Source: an uncultured Bacilli bacterium (lineage in GTDB: Bacteria > Bacillota_I > Bacilli_A > RF39 > UBA660). From it: a stretch of 29,503 bases of DNA. This document shows, piece after piece, positions 1 to 8,024 of this stretch. The notes below the pieces were generated by a model. It saw only the letters and a program-made list of their open reading frames with translations. It was not told the DNA's origin and made no database searches. Position numbers and translations under genes: made by a program. How positions within the stretch are numbered: the first letter of the stretch is position 1; each line of letters opens with the position of its first letter. The stretch covers positions 1 through 29,503 of the forward strand of contig CALVVN010000056.1 of assembly GCA_944363865.1 (NCBI GenBank), read 5' to 3'.

Positions 1-1309
1 CTGCATTACCATGATCTGCAGTAACTATGACATCATAAAAATACTCTGCTGCTTTTTCATAGATTTTTCCTAAGCAAAAATCACATATTTCTATTGCATC
101 TACTGTTGCTTTGAAGTTTCCTGTATGTCCTACCATATCTGGGTTAGCAAAGTTTACTAATATGAAATCATAATCTTCTTCTATTACTTTTAATGTTGTT
201 TCTGTAACTTCTCCTAAACTCATTTCTGGTTTTAAATCATAAGTCGCTACGTCCGGCGATGGTATTAAATATTTATCACAATTAGGCGAAGTGAAGTCTT
301 CACCACCATCAAAGAAATGTGTTACATGTGCATATTTTTCTGTTTCAGCGATTCTCGCTTGTTTATATGATAAGCCATCTATGTACTTTCCAAAAGTTGT
401 TCCAATACTTTCTAACTTGTACGCATATGGTATTTTTTTATGTATTTCAAATATTGATGCCATTGCTACATCATTTAACGGTTTTGTTTTAAATCCTTTA
501 TAATTATTAGAAGTTAATGCATCTATTAATTGTGTCATTCTTTCTGGTCTAAAATTAATAAATATTATTCCGTCTCTATCAGTTATCGTAGCATTTCTTG
601 TGATTATGCTAGGATTAATAAACTCATCTGTAATATTACGTTTATAATGTTCATTCATGCACGTTTCATAATCTCTAAATTCGTTGCCTATTCCGTATAT
701 CATAGCATCATATGCTTTTTTTGTTCTTTCTAAATTGTTATCTCGGTCCATAGAAAAGTATCTTCCAGATATAGTACTGATTGTTCCTATATTTAGTTTT
801 TTTGCTTTTTCCATAAATTCATTTATGAATGATAAACCACTAGTTGGAAGTGTATCTCTTCCATCAGTTATAAAATGAAAGCAAACGTTTTTAACTTTTT
901 TCAATTTAGCTAGTGCTAAAGCCGCATAAAAATGATTTGCACTTGAATGCACACCACCGTTTGAAAGTAGACCTATTAAATGTAGCGTTGAATCATTTTC
1001 TTTTACATGTTCCACTACTTCATTAAGTACATCATTACTAAAAAACTCTTTGCTTTTAATTTTTTCATTAATTATTGTTAATGGTTGTTTTATGGTTTTA
1101 CCGCATCCTATTGTCATATGTCCAACTTCTGAGTTGCCCATTTGATTTTTTGGCAAGCCTACTTCTTCTCCACTCGCAATTAATTCTGCACACGGAAATG
1201 CACTTGTTAATTTGTTGAACACTGGAGTATTAGCCGCTTTAACTGCGTTACCATGTTCAGAGGCATTTATACCAAAGCCATCTAATATTATTAACATTAT
1301 TTTTTTCAT
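1..1309 (-). CDS. gpmI: 2,3-bisphosphoglycerate-independent phosphoglycerate mutase, 3' end outside window
   Basis: Interconverts 3- and 2-phosphoglycerate in cytosolic glycolysis, using a two-metal alkaline-phosphatase-like active site. The frame is open from ATG at 1309 to the window edge (436 codons of a family of about 510), so roughly the last 70 residues lie outside. The N-terminus reads MKKIMLIILDGFGIN, with the metal-binding Asp of LDGFG. The phosphoserine motif MGNSEVGH is near residue 60, and TADHGNA, a conserved metal-binding signature, is at the window edge. GGTG lies 6 nt before ATG. The gene lies downstream of gapA, pgk, tpiA and spo0A on the same strand but behind the spo0A terminator, so it probably has its own promoter. 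Family call is certain from motifs. Confidence 0.96.
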   Translation of the reverse strand, partial: MKKIMLIILDGFGINASEHGNAVKAANTPVFNKLTSAFPCAELIASGEEVGLPKNQMGNSEVGHMTIGCGKTIKQPLTIINEKIKSKEFFSNDVLNEVVEHVKENDSTLHLIGLLSNGGVHSSANHFYAALALAKLKKVKNVCFHFITDGRDTLPTSGLSFINEFMEKAKKLNIGTISTISGRYFSMDRDNNLERTKKAYDAMIYGIGNEFRDYETCMNEHYKRNITDEFINPSIITRNATITDRDGIIFINFRPERMTQLIDALTSNNYKGFKTKPLNDVAMASIFEIHKKIPYAYKLESIGTTFGKYIDGLSYKQARIAETEKYAHVTHFFDGGEDFTSPNCDKYLIPSPDVATYDLKPEMSLGEVTETTLKVIEEDYDFILVNFANPDMVGHTGNFKATVDAIEICDFCLGKIYEKAAEYFYDVIVTADHGNA

Positions 1310-1319
1310 TTGTTTCACC

Positions 1320-1335
1320 AATTTAATTCTATCAT
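1320..1335 (-). promoter_or_regulatory. Possible extended -10 promoter for gpmI
   Basis: Between the spo0A terminator and gpmI, the minus strand carries TGATAGAAT, an extended -10 (TGn followed by TAGAAT) about 15 nt before the GGTG ribosome site. No good -35 is visible; the T-tract of the terminator occupies the spacer. Inferred because gpmI would otherwise be cut off from transcription. Confidence 0.35.
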
Positions 1336-1340
1336 ATATT

Positions 1341-1365
1341 AAAAAAAAGTTCTACATAGAGAACT
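1341..1365 (-). terminator. Rho-independent terminator of spo0A
   Basis: Read on the minus strand, the 6-bp stem AGTTCT/AGAACT with a 6-nt loop is followed by a run of T (complement of 1341-1347). The 5' arm overlaps the spo0A stop codon at 1364-1366, so the terminator begins inside the gene's last codon. Confidence 0.7.
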
Positions 1366-2128
1366 AATTAACTTTAAGCATTTCAAGCCTTAATTTATCA
1401 GCTATTGTAACAATGAATTCTGAATTAGTTGGTTTTGCTTTGTCAATATCAACACTATGTCCGAAAATGTCTTCCATTAAACTCCAATCGCCTCTATTCC
1501 AACTCACTTCAATAGCATGCCTTATCGCTCTTTCAACGCGAGAAACTGAAGTTTTATATTTGTGGCCTATTTCAGGATATAATTCTTTAGTTATACCACC
1601 TATTAAACTCGGATTATTATACACTAAAGATATTGCTTCTCTAATATATTGATATCCTTTAATATGTGACGGTATTCCTAACTGATGTAATATTCTTGTT
1701 ATAGATATTTGTATATTATGTGAATGTAGGTCTATTACTTGTGATTTATTGTTTTTATCTTTTGTTATGTCTAATATTTTGTTTTCAAACTCTTTAAAAT
1801 CAAATGGTTTTAGCATAAAGTATTTTACGCCATATTCACTTACTTTTCTTATTGTATCTTGTTCATTATATGATGTTAACACTATAATATTTTTTTGTTT
1901 TTTAGATTTCTTTAATTGTTCTAAAACATATAATCCATCTTTCTTAGGCATTATTAAATCTAAAATTATTACATCGTATTTGTCTTCTTCGTTTAATATA
2001 ATCTTTAAAGCTTCTTCTCCATCATAGGCTGTTAAAGATACTTCTATTTCTTTACTTTCACGAAAGTATTCTTTTATCAATTCTACCATCGCTACATTGT
2101 CATCTACTACTAATAATTTTGTTTTCAT
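1364..2128 (-). CDS. spo0A: Sporulation master response regulator Spo0A
   Basis: Phosphorylated Spo0A binds 0A boxes and switches cells into sporulation. The 254 residues match the usual length of about 260. The receiver domain (about 1-120) has the acidic pair D9/D10, phospho-acceptor D57 in ILDLIMP, the switch Thr in VLTSYN and K107 in FMLKPFD, so it looks phosphorylatable. The C-terminal effector domain (about 140-254) carries the family signature, including ITRILHQLGIP, GGITKELYP, SRVERAIRHAIEVSW and FIVTIADKLRLE. The start has GAGAGGGA upstream. It lies between tpiA and gpmI, an unusual place. Tandem 0A-like boxes upstream suggest autoregulation. A sporulation-specific gene, gerQ, is also in the window. 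Confidence 0.96.
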   Translation of the reverse strand: MKTKLLVVDDNVAMVELIKEYFRESKEIEVSLTAYDGEEALKIILNEEDKYDVIILDLIMPKKDGLYVLEQLKKSKKQKNIIVLTSYNEQDTIRKVSEYGVKYFMLKPFDFKEFENKILDITKDKNNKSQVIDLHSHNIQISITRILHQLGIPSHIKGYQYIREAISLVYNNPSLIGGITKELYPEIGHKYKTSVSRVERAIRHAIEVSWNRGDWSLMEDIFGHSVDIDKAKPTNSEFIVTIADKLRLEMLKVN

Positions 2129-2152
2129 TTGTTCCCTCTCTATTCCAAAAAT

Positions 2153-2181
2153 ATTATAATATATTAATTATATTTTTTTCC
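2153..2181 (-). promoter_or_regulatory. Candidate spo0A promoter
   Basis: On the minus strand a perfect TATAAT (complement of 2153-2158) lies about 25 nt before the spo0A start codon, giving a short leader. The hexamer 17 bp upstream (GGAAAA) is a poor -35, as expected for a promoter that needs an activator bound just upstream. Confidence 0.4.
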
Positions 2182-2200
2182 ATAAGAGGTTTTATCTAGT

Positions 2201-2240
2201 TTTGTCTTATTTTGTCGATATATGGTTTTATTTGTCGTAA
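2201..2240. promoter_or_regulatory. Three phased TTTGTC motifs resembling Spo0A (0A) boxes
   Basis: TTTGTC begins at 2201, 2211 and 2231, that is 10 and 20 bp apart and on the same helical face. Two continue as TGTCGAT and TGTCGTA, each one mismatch from the 7-bp 0A core TGTCGAA. The third is TGTCTTA. They lie just upstream of the candidate spo0A promoter and after the tpiA stop, as expected for direct autoregulation. Binding itself is inferred. Confidence 0.5.
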
Positions 2241-2267
2241 CACTATTTTTATTTTCCTTATTGTGTT

Positions 2268-2975
2268 TTACTTTTGATTAATCTTCTCTATAATTTTCTT
2301 TATTTCTTTTATATCAGCACTTTTTTTGCCGATTAAAACGCCATCTGAAATCTCTAGTATATTATTTATATTGTTTTCATCAACACTGCCGCCATAGTAC
2401 ACTTCTATTTCTAAATCAAACTTTTTTTGAAAGTATTTTTTTATATCTAGTATAATGTTTTTTATTTCGTTAACTAATGGAGTTTCTCCACTACCTATTG
2501 CCCAACTTGGTTCGTATGCAACTGCTAAAGTATTAAGTTTATCATAATCAATGGAGCGAATTAAATAATTAAGTTCTTTGTATATATATTTGATGGGCTT
2601 TTTCATATATTCTTGTTCCCCAACACATAAAACTGTATTGAATCCCGCATTTATACTTTTAAATAATTTTTCTTTAATTTGCTCATAACTGTCTAAATTA
2701 TATTTTTTTCTTTCGCTATGACCTATCAGCGTATAGTTTATATTCATACTTTTTAGTGATTCAAGATTGATTTCTCCCGTATATGATCCATAATTGTAAC
2801 TATAAAAGTTTTGTGCACCTATTTTTTTGATGTCTTTATATAGTGCAATATATGGAACTGATGGATAAATTATTATTTCAATTTCTTTTTGATTAATTTT
2901 TTTTATTTCTTTTATATAATTTAATGTATCTTCATAACTTAAATAACTTTTGTGATTTAATATTATCTTTTTCAT
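2268..2975 (-). CDS. tpiA: Triosephosphate isomerase
   Basis: Interconverts glyceraldehyde-3-phosphate and dihydroxyacetone phosphate. Active-site residues are present: N7 and K9 in LNHKS, H86 in LIGHSER, E155 in AYEPSWAIGSG (with the loop-6 lid), and the phosphate-binding YGGSVD near the C-terminus. At 235 residues it is about 15 shorter than typical TIMs, and the usual NWK is NHK. The ATG is 3 nt after the pgk stop and its ribosome site (GGGAGAAT) is inside the end of pgk, so the two are translated from one message. Confidence 0.95.
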   Translation of the reverse strand: MKKIILNHKSYLSYEDTLNYIKEIKKINQKEIEIIIYPSVPYIALYKDIKKIGAQNFYSYNYGSYTGEINLESLKSMNINYTLIGHSERKKYNLDSYEQIKEKLFKSINAGFNTVLCVGEQEYMKKPIKYIYKELNYLIRSIDYDKLNTLAVAYEPSWAIGSGETPLVNEIKNIILDIKKYFQKKFDLEIEVYYGGSVDENNINNILEISDGVLIGKKSADIKEIKKIIEKINQK

Positions 2976-2978
2976 TTA

Positions 2979-4118
2979 TTATTCTCCCAAAACTTCTATT
3001 CCTGGCAACTTTTCACCGGATAAATATTCTAGTGAAGCACCACCGCCTGTAGATACATAGTAAAAATCGCATTTATATTTCTTTGCCGCACTTGCAGTGT
3101 CGCCACCACAAACTACAGTTTTAATGCTATTTTGACTTAAAAATTGAAGTATATTTTTTGTTCCATTTTCGTATTTCTCATCTTCATAAAGTCCCATAGT
3201 ACCGTTTGTTAGAACCAACTTTGAATTGCTTAAATGTTTTTTGAATAGTTCTATAGTGTTGTTTCCAATATCTAATATCGTTTCATTCTCAGTAATTTTG
3301 TGTATTTCTTTGTTTCCGTTTTCAGTTACTACATCTATAGGCAATATTATTTTACTTTTATAATCTTCTAACAATTTTTTTGCATATGAAAGTTTTTCAT
3401 CATCAACATATGTGTTTCCCACATTAAATCCCTGTGACTTAATAAAAGTTCCACACATCGCTCCACCTATTAAAACAAAATCACTAGTAGTTATTAGATT
3501 ATCTATGACTCCAATTTTATCGCTTACTTTCGCGCCTCCAAGTAATAATGTTTTTTCAGTACTTTTTATTTTTTCTAATTCTTCTAATTCTTTTATAACT
3601 AAATAACCTGCTGCACATGGTAAATATCTTGCAATACCTGCAGTTGATGCATGTGCTCTATGGGCTGAACCAAACGCATCCATTATAAATATATCTGCTA
3701 AACTTGCCCAGTATTTTGATAACTCTTCATCGCAGTTACTTTCTAATTTATTTGGATAATCTAGATATCTAGTATTTTCAACCAGCAATATCTCTCCATT
3801 ACCCAAGTTTTTTATTTTAGTTTCTAATTCTTCGCCTCTTAATGATGAAGAAAACTCTATATTCTGGTTTATAAGTTTTTCTAAAACTTCTTTTACTGGT
3901 TTTAATGTATTTTTTTCTTTATCAGCTTCTTCTTTTATTTTACCTAAATGTGATAGTAATATAATTTTACATTTTTTTTCTAGTAAATACTGCAACGTTT
4001 TTAAACTTTGCCTTATTCTATTATCATCTGTAACTATTCCATCTTTAATAGGTACGTTGTAATCGACTCTGACTATAACAGTTTTCTCATTTAAATCTAA
4101 TTCATTTATTTTCTTCAT
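2979..4118 (-). CDS. pgk: Phosphoglycerate kinase
   Basis: Transfers phosphate from 1,3-bisphosphoglycerate to ADP. Substrate and nucleotide motifs run in order: VRVDYNVPIKDG, LLSHLGK, LLVENTRY, MDAFGSAHRAHAS, GGAKVSDKIGV, NGTMGLYE (usually NGPMG), GGDTA and STGGGASLE. I place the start at ATG 4118 (379 residues), because GGTG sits 8 nt upstream. An in-frame GTG at 4130 would add four residues but has no Shine-Dalgarno. A perfect TATAAT lies about 20 nt upstream of the start, so pgk may have its own promoter as well as read-through from upstream. Confidence 0.95.
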   Translation of the reverse strand: MKKINELDLNEKTVIVRVDYNVPIKDGIVTDDNRIRQSLKTLQYLLEKKCKIILLSHLGKIKEEADKEKNTLKPVKEVLEKLINQNIEFSSSLRGEELETKIKNLGNGEILLVENTRYLDYPNKLESNCDEELSKYWASLADIFIMDAFGSAHRAHASTAGIARYLPCAAGYLVIKELEELEKIKSTEKTLLLGGAKVSDKIGVIDNLITTSDFVLIGGAMCGTFIKSQGFNVGNTYVDDEKLSYAKKLLEDYKSKIILPIDVVTENGNKEIHKITENETILDIGNNTIELFKKHLSNSKLVLTNGTMGLYEDEKYENGTKNILQFLSQNSIKTVVCGGDTASAAKKYKCDFYYVSTGGGASLEYLSGEKLPGIEVLGE

Positions 4119-4137
4119 ATCATTCACCACTATATAT

Positions 4138-4143
4138 ATTATA
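4138..4143 (-). promoter_or_regulatory. Possible -10 element upstream of pgk
   Basis: The minus strand reads TATAAT at this position, about 20 nt before the pgk ATG and within the 51-nt gap after the small Rpn-tail-like gene. No convincing -35 is seen. Confidence 0.3.
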
Positions 4144-4169
4144 AAACATTATTCTTATTTTTTTAATAT

Positions 4170-4352
4170 TTAATTATATTTTGTCAAATCATTTTTAATT
4201 TCAATAATATCCTTTGATTTTAATCCGGTTATTTCTTTTACTTGTTCAATTTTCATACCTATTTTTAATAACTTTCTAGCGATTCTAACTTTCTCGTTCA
4301 TCTCACCTAGTTCAACACCTTTTTCTAGCCCTCTTTCAAACTCATCCTTCAT
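4170..4352 (-). CDS. Small protein resembling the C-terminal tail of Rpn/PD-(D/E)XK nuclease-type transposases
   Basis: A 60-residue protein starting MKDEFERGLEKGVELGE and continuing through IARKLLKIGMKIEQVKEITGL. This charged helix followed by a small helix-turn-helix-like 'K(I/L)LK.GM....I.EITGL' module is the typical C-terminus of Rpn (recombination-promoting nuclease/putative transposase) proteins. The catalytic domain is absent. The longer frame back to 4433 is unlikely to be used: the ATG at 4352 has a near-perfect AAGGAGGT 6 nt upstream. The gene sits between gapA and pgk. It is either a relic or a free-standing regulatory tail, comparable to the internally initiated short Rpn proteins described in enterobacteria. 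Family resemblance is from memory of the motif pattern. Confidence 0.6.
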   Translation of the reverse strand: MKDEFERGLEKGVELGEMNEKVRIARKLLKIGMKIEQVKEITGLKSKDIIEIKNDLTKYN

Positions 4353-4591
4353 TTGAAACCTCCTTAAATTAGTTTTTCCATTTTTTGTTTTTTTATTATT
4401 TCCTTCTACTATTATTATTACCATATTTTTCATAGAACTCTTTTACATTTTTTTACAAACTCGCTATATTTTGCTATTTTCTTACTTTTTTTATTTTAAT
4501 TTGCCACTTTATAATTAGTATAATATTAACAATGATGGTTGTTTTATTATTTATGATTTATGTTTTGTAAATTAAGCGTCAAATAGTTCTT

Positions 4592-4621
4592 AAATAAAAA
4601 ACTATTGGTTACCAATAGTTT
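4592..4621 (-). terminator. Rho-independent terminator of gapA
   Basis: A perfect 10-bp stem (4599-4608 with 4612-4621) with a 3-nt loop, followed on the minus strand by TTTATTT. It lies 7 nt after the gapA stop, so the nucleoside kinase-gapA unit ends here, apart from pgk. Confidence 0.8.
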
Positions 4622-4628
4622 GATTTTT

Positions 4629-5624
4629 CTAACAAAATCTAGAAATTGTTCTAATCATCTGTGAAGTATATCCTACCTCGTTATCATACCACGCGACAAC
4701 TTTTACTAAAACTTTGCCATCTTTTTCTATAACATTTGTAAGTGCTGCATCTACTATTGCTCCAGCTTCATTACCAATTATATCACTACTAACTATAGGG
4801 GCATTTGTGATTTTTAATGTTTCGTTTTGGTTTTCTTTAAACATTTTATTTATTTCTTCGCTAGTTACTTTATTTTTTAGTTCAACGGTGAGATCTAATA
4901 ATGAACCATCTCCAACTGGTACTCTAAACGCTACACCATCTAATAACCCATTTAATTCAGGTATGACTTTTCCAATTTGTGATGCTGCCCCTGTTGAAGT
5001 TGGTATTATGTTTAATGATGCAGCTCTACCTCGTCTACTTTCAATTCCTTTTTTATGAGATATGTCCAATGTCTCTTGATCATTAGTCATCGCATGTACT
5101 GTAGACATAAAGCCCTTTTCTACTCCATAATGTTTATTAAGTAAATTAATTACTGGTGCGAGGCAATTAGTAGTACATGATGCACAACTAATTATTTTAT
5201 CGTCGCTAGATAATATTTCATCATTTACGTTGTAAACTATTGTTTTTGCATCATCTTTTGCCGGTGCGCTTATGATTACTTTTTTTGCACCTGCTTGAAT
5301 GTGTGCTTCACATTTTTCTTTTGAAGTGAATATTCCTGTACATTCTAGTACTAAATCAATATTTAATTCTCCCCATGGTAAATTACTTGGATCGCTTTCT
5401 TTAAACACTTTAATTATTTTACCATTTACTATTATAGAGTCTTCTTCGTAAGAAACACTATCATCACTAGTTCTATGTACTGAATCATACTTATATAGAT
5501 AAGCTAATTGTAGTGGATCAGATAAATCATTTATTGCCACTACTTCCATATCCTCTCTTTTTAATATTAACCTTAATGCAGTTCTGCCTATTCTACCAAA
5601 ACCATTAATTGCTATTCTTTTCAT
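4629..5624 (-). CDS. gapA: Glyceraldehyde-3-phosphate dehydrogenase
   Basis: Oxidises and phosphorylates glyceraldehyde-3-phosphate with NAD+. At 331 residues it has the family length. The Rossmann motif INGFGRIGR is at residues 6-14 and the NAD-selective Asp at 33. Catalytic Cys150 is in SCASCTTNCLAP, His177 in STVHAMTNDQ, followed by the anion-site segment RRGRAASLNIIPTSTGAA and the C-terminal WYDNEVGYTSQM. The ribosome site is GGAGGAG. The gene begins 11 nt after the nucleoside kinase stop, so the two form one transcript that ends at the hairpin just downstream. Confidence 0.97.
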   Translation of the reverse strand: MKRIAINGFGRIGRTALRLILKREDMEVVAINDLSDPLQLAYLYKYDSVHRTSDDSVSYEEDSIIVNGKIIKVFKESDPSNLPWGELNIDLVLECTGIFTSKEKCEAHIQAGAKKVIISAPAKDDAKTIVYNVNDEILSSDDKIISCASCTTNCLAPVINLLNKHYGVEKGFMSTVHAMTNDQETLDISHKKGIESRRGRAASLNIIPTSTGAASQIGKVIPELNGLLDGVAFRVPVGDGSLLDLTVELKNKVTSEEINKMFKENQNETLKITNAPIVSSDIIGNEAGAIVDAALTNVIEKDGKVLVKVVAWYDNEVGYTSQMIRTISRFC

Positions 5625-5635
5625 TTTATCTCCTC

Positions 5636-7288
5636 CTATTCAAAATAACTATTTCCCACAAATTCTCTTAACACACTTGTGTTAGGTAAAATATCAACTG
5701 GTATGTTGAAAAAACCTTTCAAGAAATTAATCAGTCTTAACGCTTCTTCATAATATTCGCTATCTTGTTTTACTGAATATAGAAGCGGTATTGCATATGT
5801 TTTTAAAATACCTATTTCATATATTAGTGCTGTATTAAATACGATGTCTGCTTCAGTTTGATATGGAAATACGTATTTTTCTTCTGCCTTTCTAACTATT
5901 CGCCAATTTTTTAATGTGCTTTCTGCGTTATAACCTCTTTTAGAATTATCTCTTACCATTCTTCTTATTAGTCTCATATCTACCGTAGATATATGGTTAT
6001 GTCTATCTAAACCTAATGGGGTAAATGGACTTATATATATTTTTAATTTGTTTTCTCTTTTTATACTATTTGTTAATTTTTCATTTAGTGTATGCAATCC
6101 TTCTATAATTATCATATCTCTATTTTTAAGTGACACACTTGGATTTTTATATTCTTTTTCTCCAGTGACAAAGTTATATGATGGTATTTTTACACTTTCT
6201 CCATTTAGTAATTTTGTTAGATGTTCGTTAAATAAATCTATGTCTATTGCTTCTATAATATCGTATTCATAGTTTCCTTTTTCATCTTTTGGTGTATCTT
6301 TTCTTTCTAGGAAATAATCATCTACTGACAATATAAATGGGTTTATTCCTCTAGATTTTAATTCTAATGCCATTTTTTTAGATGTCGTTGTTTTTCCAGA
6401 GCTTGAAGGTCCACCTATTAATATTAGTTTGAGTTTATCTTTGTTTTCATTAATATAATCTCCAATTTTTCTTAAATTATCATTTTGTCTCATCTCATTT
6501 AGTTGAATAAATTCTTTTATTTTGCTATTTATTACTATATTATTTATATCGCTTAGATATTTGATTTTTACTAATTCACACCATTCTCTATATGTTTTAA
6601 ACTCATTTAAAACTGCTGGTATATTATTATATTCTGGTATTTTGTTATCTAAATCACTTGGATACCTTAAAACAATTCCATGTGAATTAATTCTTGTTAA
6701 GTCAAATTCTTTTAATATACCTGTGCTATTTGGCATAAAGTAGTAAAAATAGTTGTAGTAATCTAGTAGTGAATATAATGTTACAAAGTCAGAACTCATT
6801 TGTTTGTAACTTTCTACTTTTTCTGTTTCATTAATGCTTTCAAAATATTTAATTGCACTTTTCCTAGATGTACTTACTTTTTCTATAGGTAAATCTTTTT
6901 TAACAAGTTCAGTCATTTTTTCTTTTATTTTTTTTATGGTATCATCTGTTACTTCATCTATTTCTAAATATGTGTATATACCTTTATCTATTGAATGCAG
7001 TAATTGTACATTGGTGTTTATTCCATATAATTCTTTGATAGCTGTTATGTATAGATATTTTAAACCGGCTCTATATATTTTTCTTCCAATTCTATCATTT
7101 GTCCTAATGAGACTTAAAGTTGTATCTTTTGTTAGGGTATATGATAGTTCTACAACTTCTCCATTAATACTAGCTGCGATTACATCTTCTCTATTTTCAA
7201 CTTGTTTTAATAATTCTTCTATTGTAGAGTTTTCTTTTACAATATATTTATCTATATTTTTTATTTCTATTATTATATTTTCTTTCAT
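5636..7288 (-). CDS. Nucleoside (uridine-type) kinase with ThrRS-like N-terminal domains
   Basis: A 550-residue cytosolic P-loop kinase of the type found in Firmicutes. The N-terminus (about 1-65) resembles a TGS domain. Residues 70-170 resemble the second additional domain of threonyl-tRNA synthetase, although its HxxxH metal site is not evident. The kinase domain begins near 285 with Walker A GGPSSSGKTT (292-301), followed by SVDDYFLER and a (R)LIRRMVRD segment typical of the uridine kinase/phosphoribulokinase family. Phosphorylation of a nucleoside is inferred from the family; the true substrate is uncertain. AAGGTGG precedes the ATG. It is first in the unit with gapA and is transcribed divergently from clpP. 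Confidence 0.85.
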   Translation of the reverse strand: MKENIIIEIKNIDKYIVKENSTIEELLKQVENREDVIAASINGEVVELSYTLTKDTTLSLIRTNDRIGRKIYRAGLKYLYITAIKELYGINTNVQLLHSIDKGIYTYLEIDEVTDDTIKKIKEKMTELVKKDLPIEKVSTSRKSAIKYFESINETEKVESYKQMSSDFVTLYSLLDYYNYFYYFMPNSTGILKEFDLTRINSHGIVLRYPSDLDNKIPEYNNIPAVLNEFKTYREWCELVKIKYLSDINNIVINSKIKEFIQLNEMRQNDNLRKIGDYINENKDKLKLILIGGPSSSGKTTTSKKMALELKSRGINPFILSVDDYFLERKDTPKDEKGNYEYDIIEAIDIDLFNEHLTKLLNGESVKIPSYNFVTGEKEYKNPSVSLKNRDMIIIEGLHTLNEKLTNSIKRENKLKIYISPFTPLGLDRHNHISTVDMRLIRRMVRDNSKRGYNAESTLKNWRIVRKAEEKYVFPYQTEADIVFNTALIYEIGILKTYAIPLLYSVKQDSEYYEEALRLINFLKGFFNIPVDILPNTSVLREFVGNSYFE

Positions 7289-7311
7289 TAGCCACCTTCT
7301 ATTCTAATAGT

Positions 7312-7320
7312 ATTTTATCA
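7312..7320 (-). promoter_or_regulatory. Extended -10 promoter for the nucleoside kinase-gapA unit
   Basis: The minus strand reads TGATAAAAT, an extended -10, about 24 nt before the kinase ATG. The -35 region is only a T-run. This is the only promoter-like element seen for this strand in the 130-bp gap to clpP. Confidence 0.45.
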
Positions 7321-7420
7321 TATATTTTTTGTATAAAAAAGTCATAATTTGTTTTAATTGTTAAATGTTTTTGTGAATATTTTTTATATTTTTTACTTAA
7401 TATATTGTTAGGTGATGATT

Positions 7421-8008
7421 TTGAATATTATTCCAACTGTTATTGAAAAAAGTCATAGTGGAGAAAGAGTATACGACTTATATTCTAGGTTACTCAAAGA
7501 TAATATTATTTTATTAGATGGCGAAATTACTGATACTAAAGCAAATATTATTGTTGGAGAATTACTTTATTTGAGTAGTCAAAATAATAATGATATATAT
7601 ATGTACATTAATAGTCCTGGTGGAAGTGTTACTGCAGGTATGGCAATTTATGATACGATGAATTTTATTCCAAATGATGTTTGTACGATTTGTGTTGGCA
7701 TGTGTGCATCTATGGCTGCATTTTTACTTTCAAGTGGTACTAAAGGCAAAAGATATGCTTTAAAAAATAGTGAAGTTATGATTCATCAACCTTTAGGTGG
7801 TGCGAGTGGTCAAGCGACCGAAATTAAAATTGCTGCTGAAAGAATTCTTAAACTAAAGGATAATTTAAATCGCTTGATTAGTAGTAATACTGGACAAAGT
7901 TTATCTAAAATTAAAAAGGATACTGAACGCGATTATTTCATGGATTCTTCTGAAGCAAAAAAATATGGAATAATTGATGAAATTTTAGTTAATAAAAAAA
8001 GTAACTAG
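7421..8008 (+). CDS. clpP: ATP-dependent Clp protease proteolytic subunit ClpP
   Basis: Serine peptidase subunit that forms the tetradecameric barrel docked by ClpX or ClpC. From TTG at 7421 the protein is 195 residues and starts MNIIPTVIEKS, matching the canonical ClpP N-terminus. The catalytic triad then falls at S97 (GMCASMAA), H122 (MIHQPLGG) and D171. I prefer this TTG because AGGTG sits 6 nt upstream. The in-frame GTG (7412) and ATG (7415) overlap or touch that Shine-Dalgarno. It is divergent from the nucleoside kinase and convergent with whiA, overlapping it by 4 bp. No CtsR-type heptad repeat is visible upstream. Confidence 0.95.
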   Translation: MNIIPTVIEKSHSGERVYDLYSRLLKDNIILLDGEITDTKANIIVGELLYLSSQNNNDIYMYINSPGGSVTAGMAIYDTMNFIPNDVCTICVGMCASMAAFLLSSGTKGKRYALKNSEVMIHQPLGGASGQATEIKIAAERILKLKDNLNRLISSNTGQSLSKIKKDTERDYFMDSSEAKKYGIIDEILVNKKSN

Positions 8009-8024
8009 TCTTTATTGACTAGTT
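7994..8024 (-). terminator. whiA terminator built into the clpP/whiA stop codons
   Basis: A perfect 8-bp stem (8003-8010 with 8017-8024, 6-nt loop) contains the stop codons of both genes. On the minus strand it runs into seven T (complement of 7994-8000), which on the other strand are lysine codons of clpP. On the plus strand no T-run follows, so it is a better terminator for whiA. Confidence 0.75.

Noticed and set aside
530..878. Plus-strand frames of 64-67 codons
   Set aside because: Antisense shadows of gpmI, Phe/Ser/Ile-rich as expected for reverse reading of an AT-rich gene.
4459..4475. A 13-bp word also present near 27120 (CGCTATATTTTG context)
   Set aside because: A 13-mer match is expected by chance in 29 kb of AT-rich DNA, and its position relative to genes differs.
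7321..7411. CtsR or other heat-shock operator before clpP
   Set aside because: No GGTCAAA heptads or CIRCE-like inverted repeat; only AT-rich sequence.
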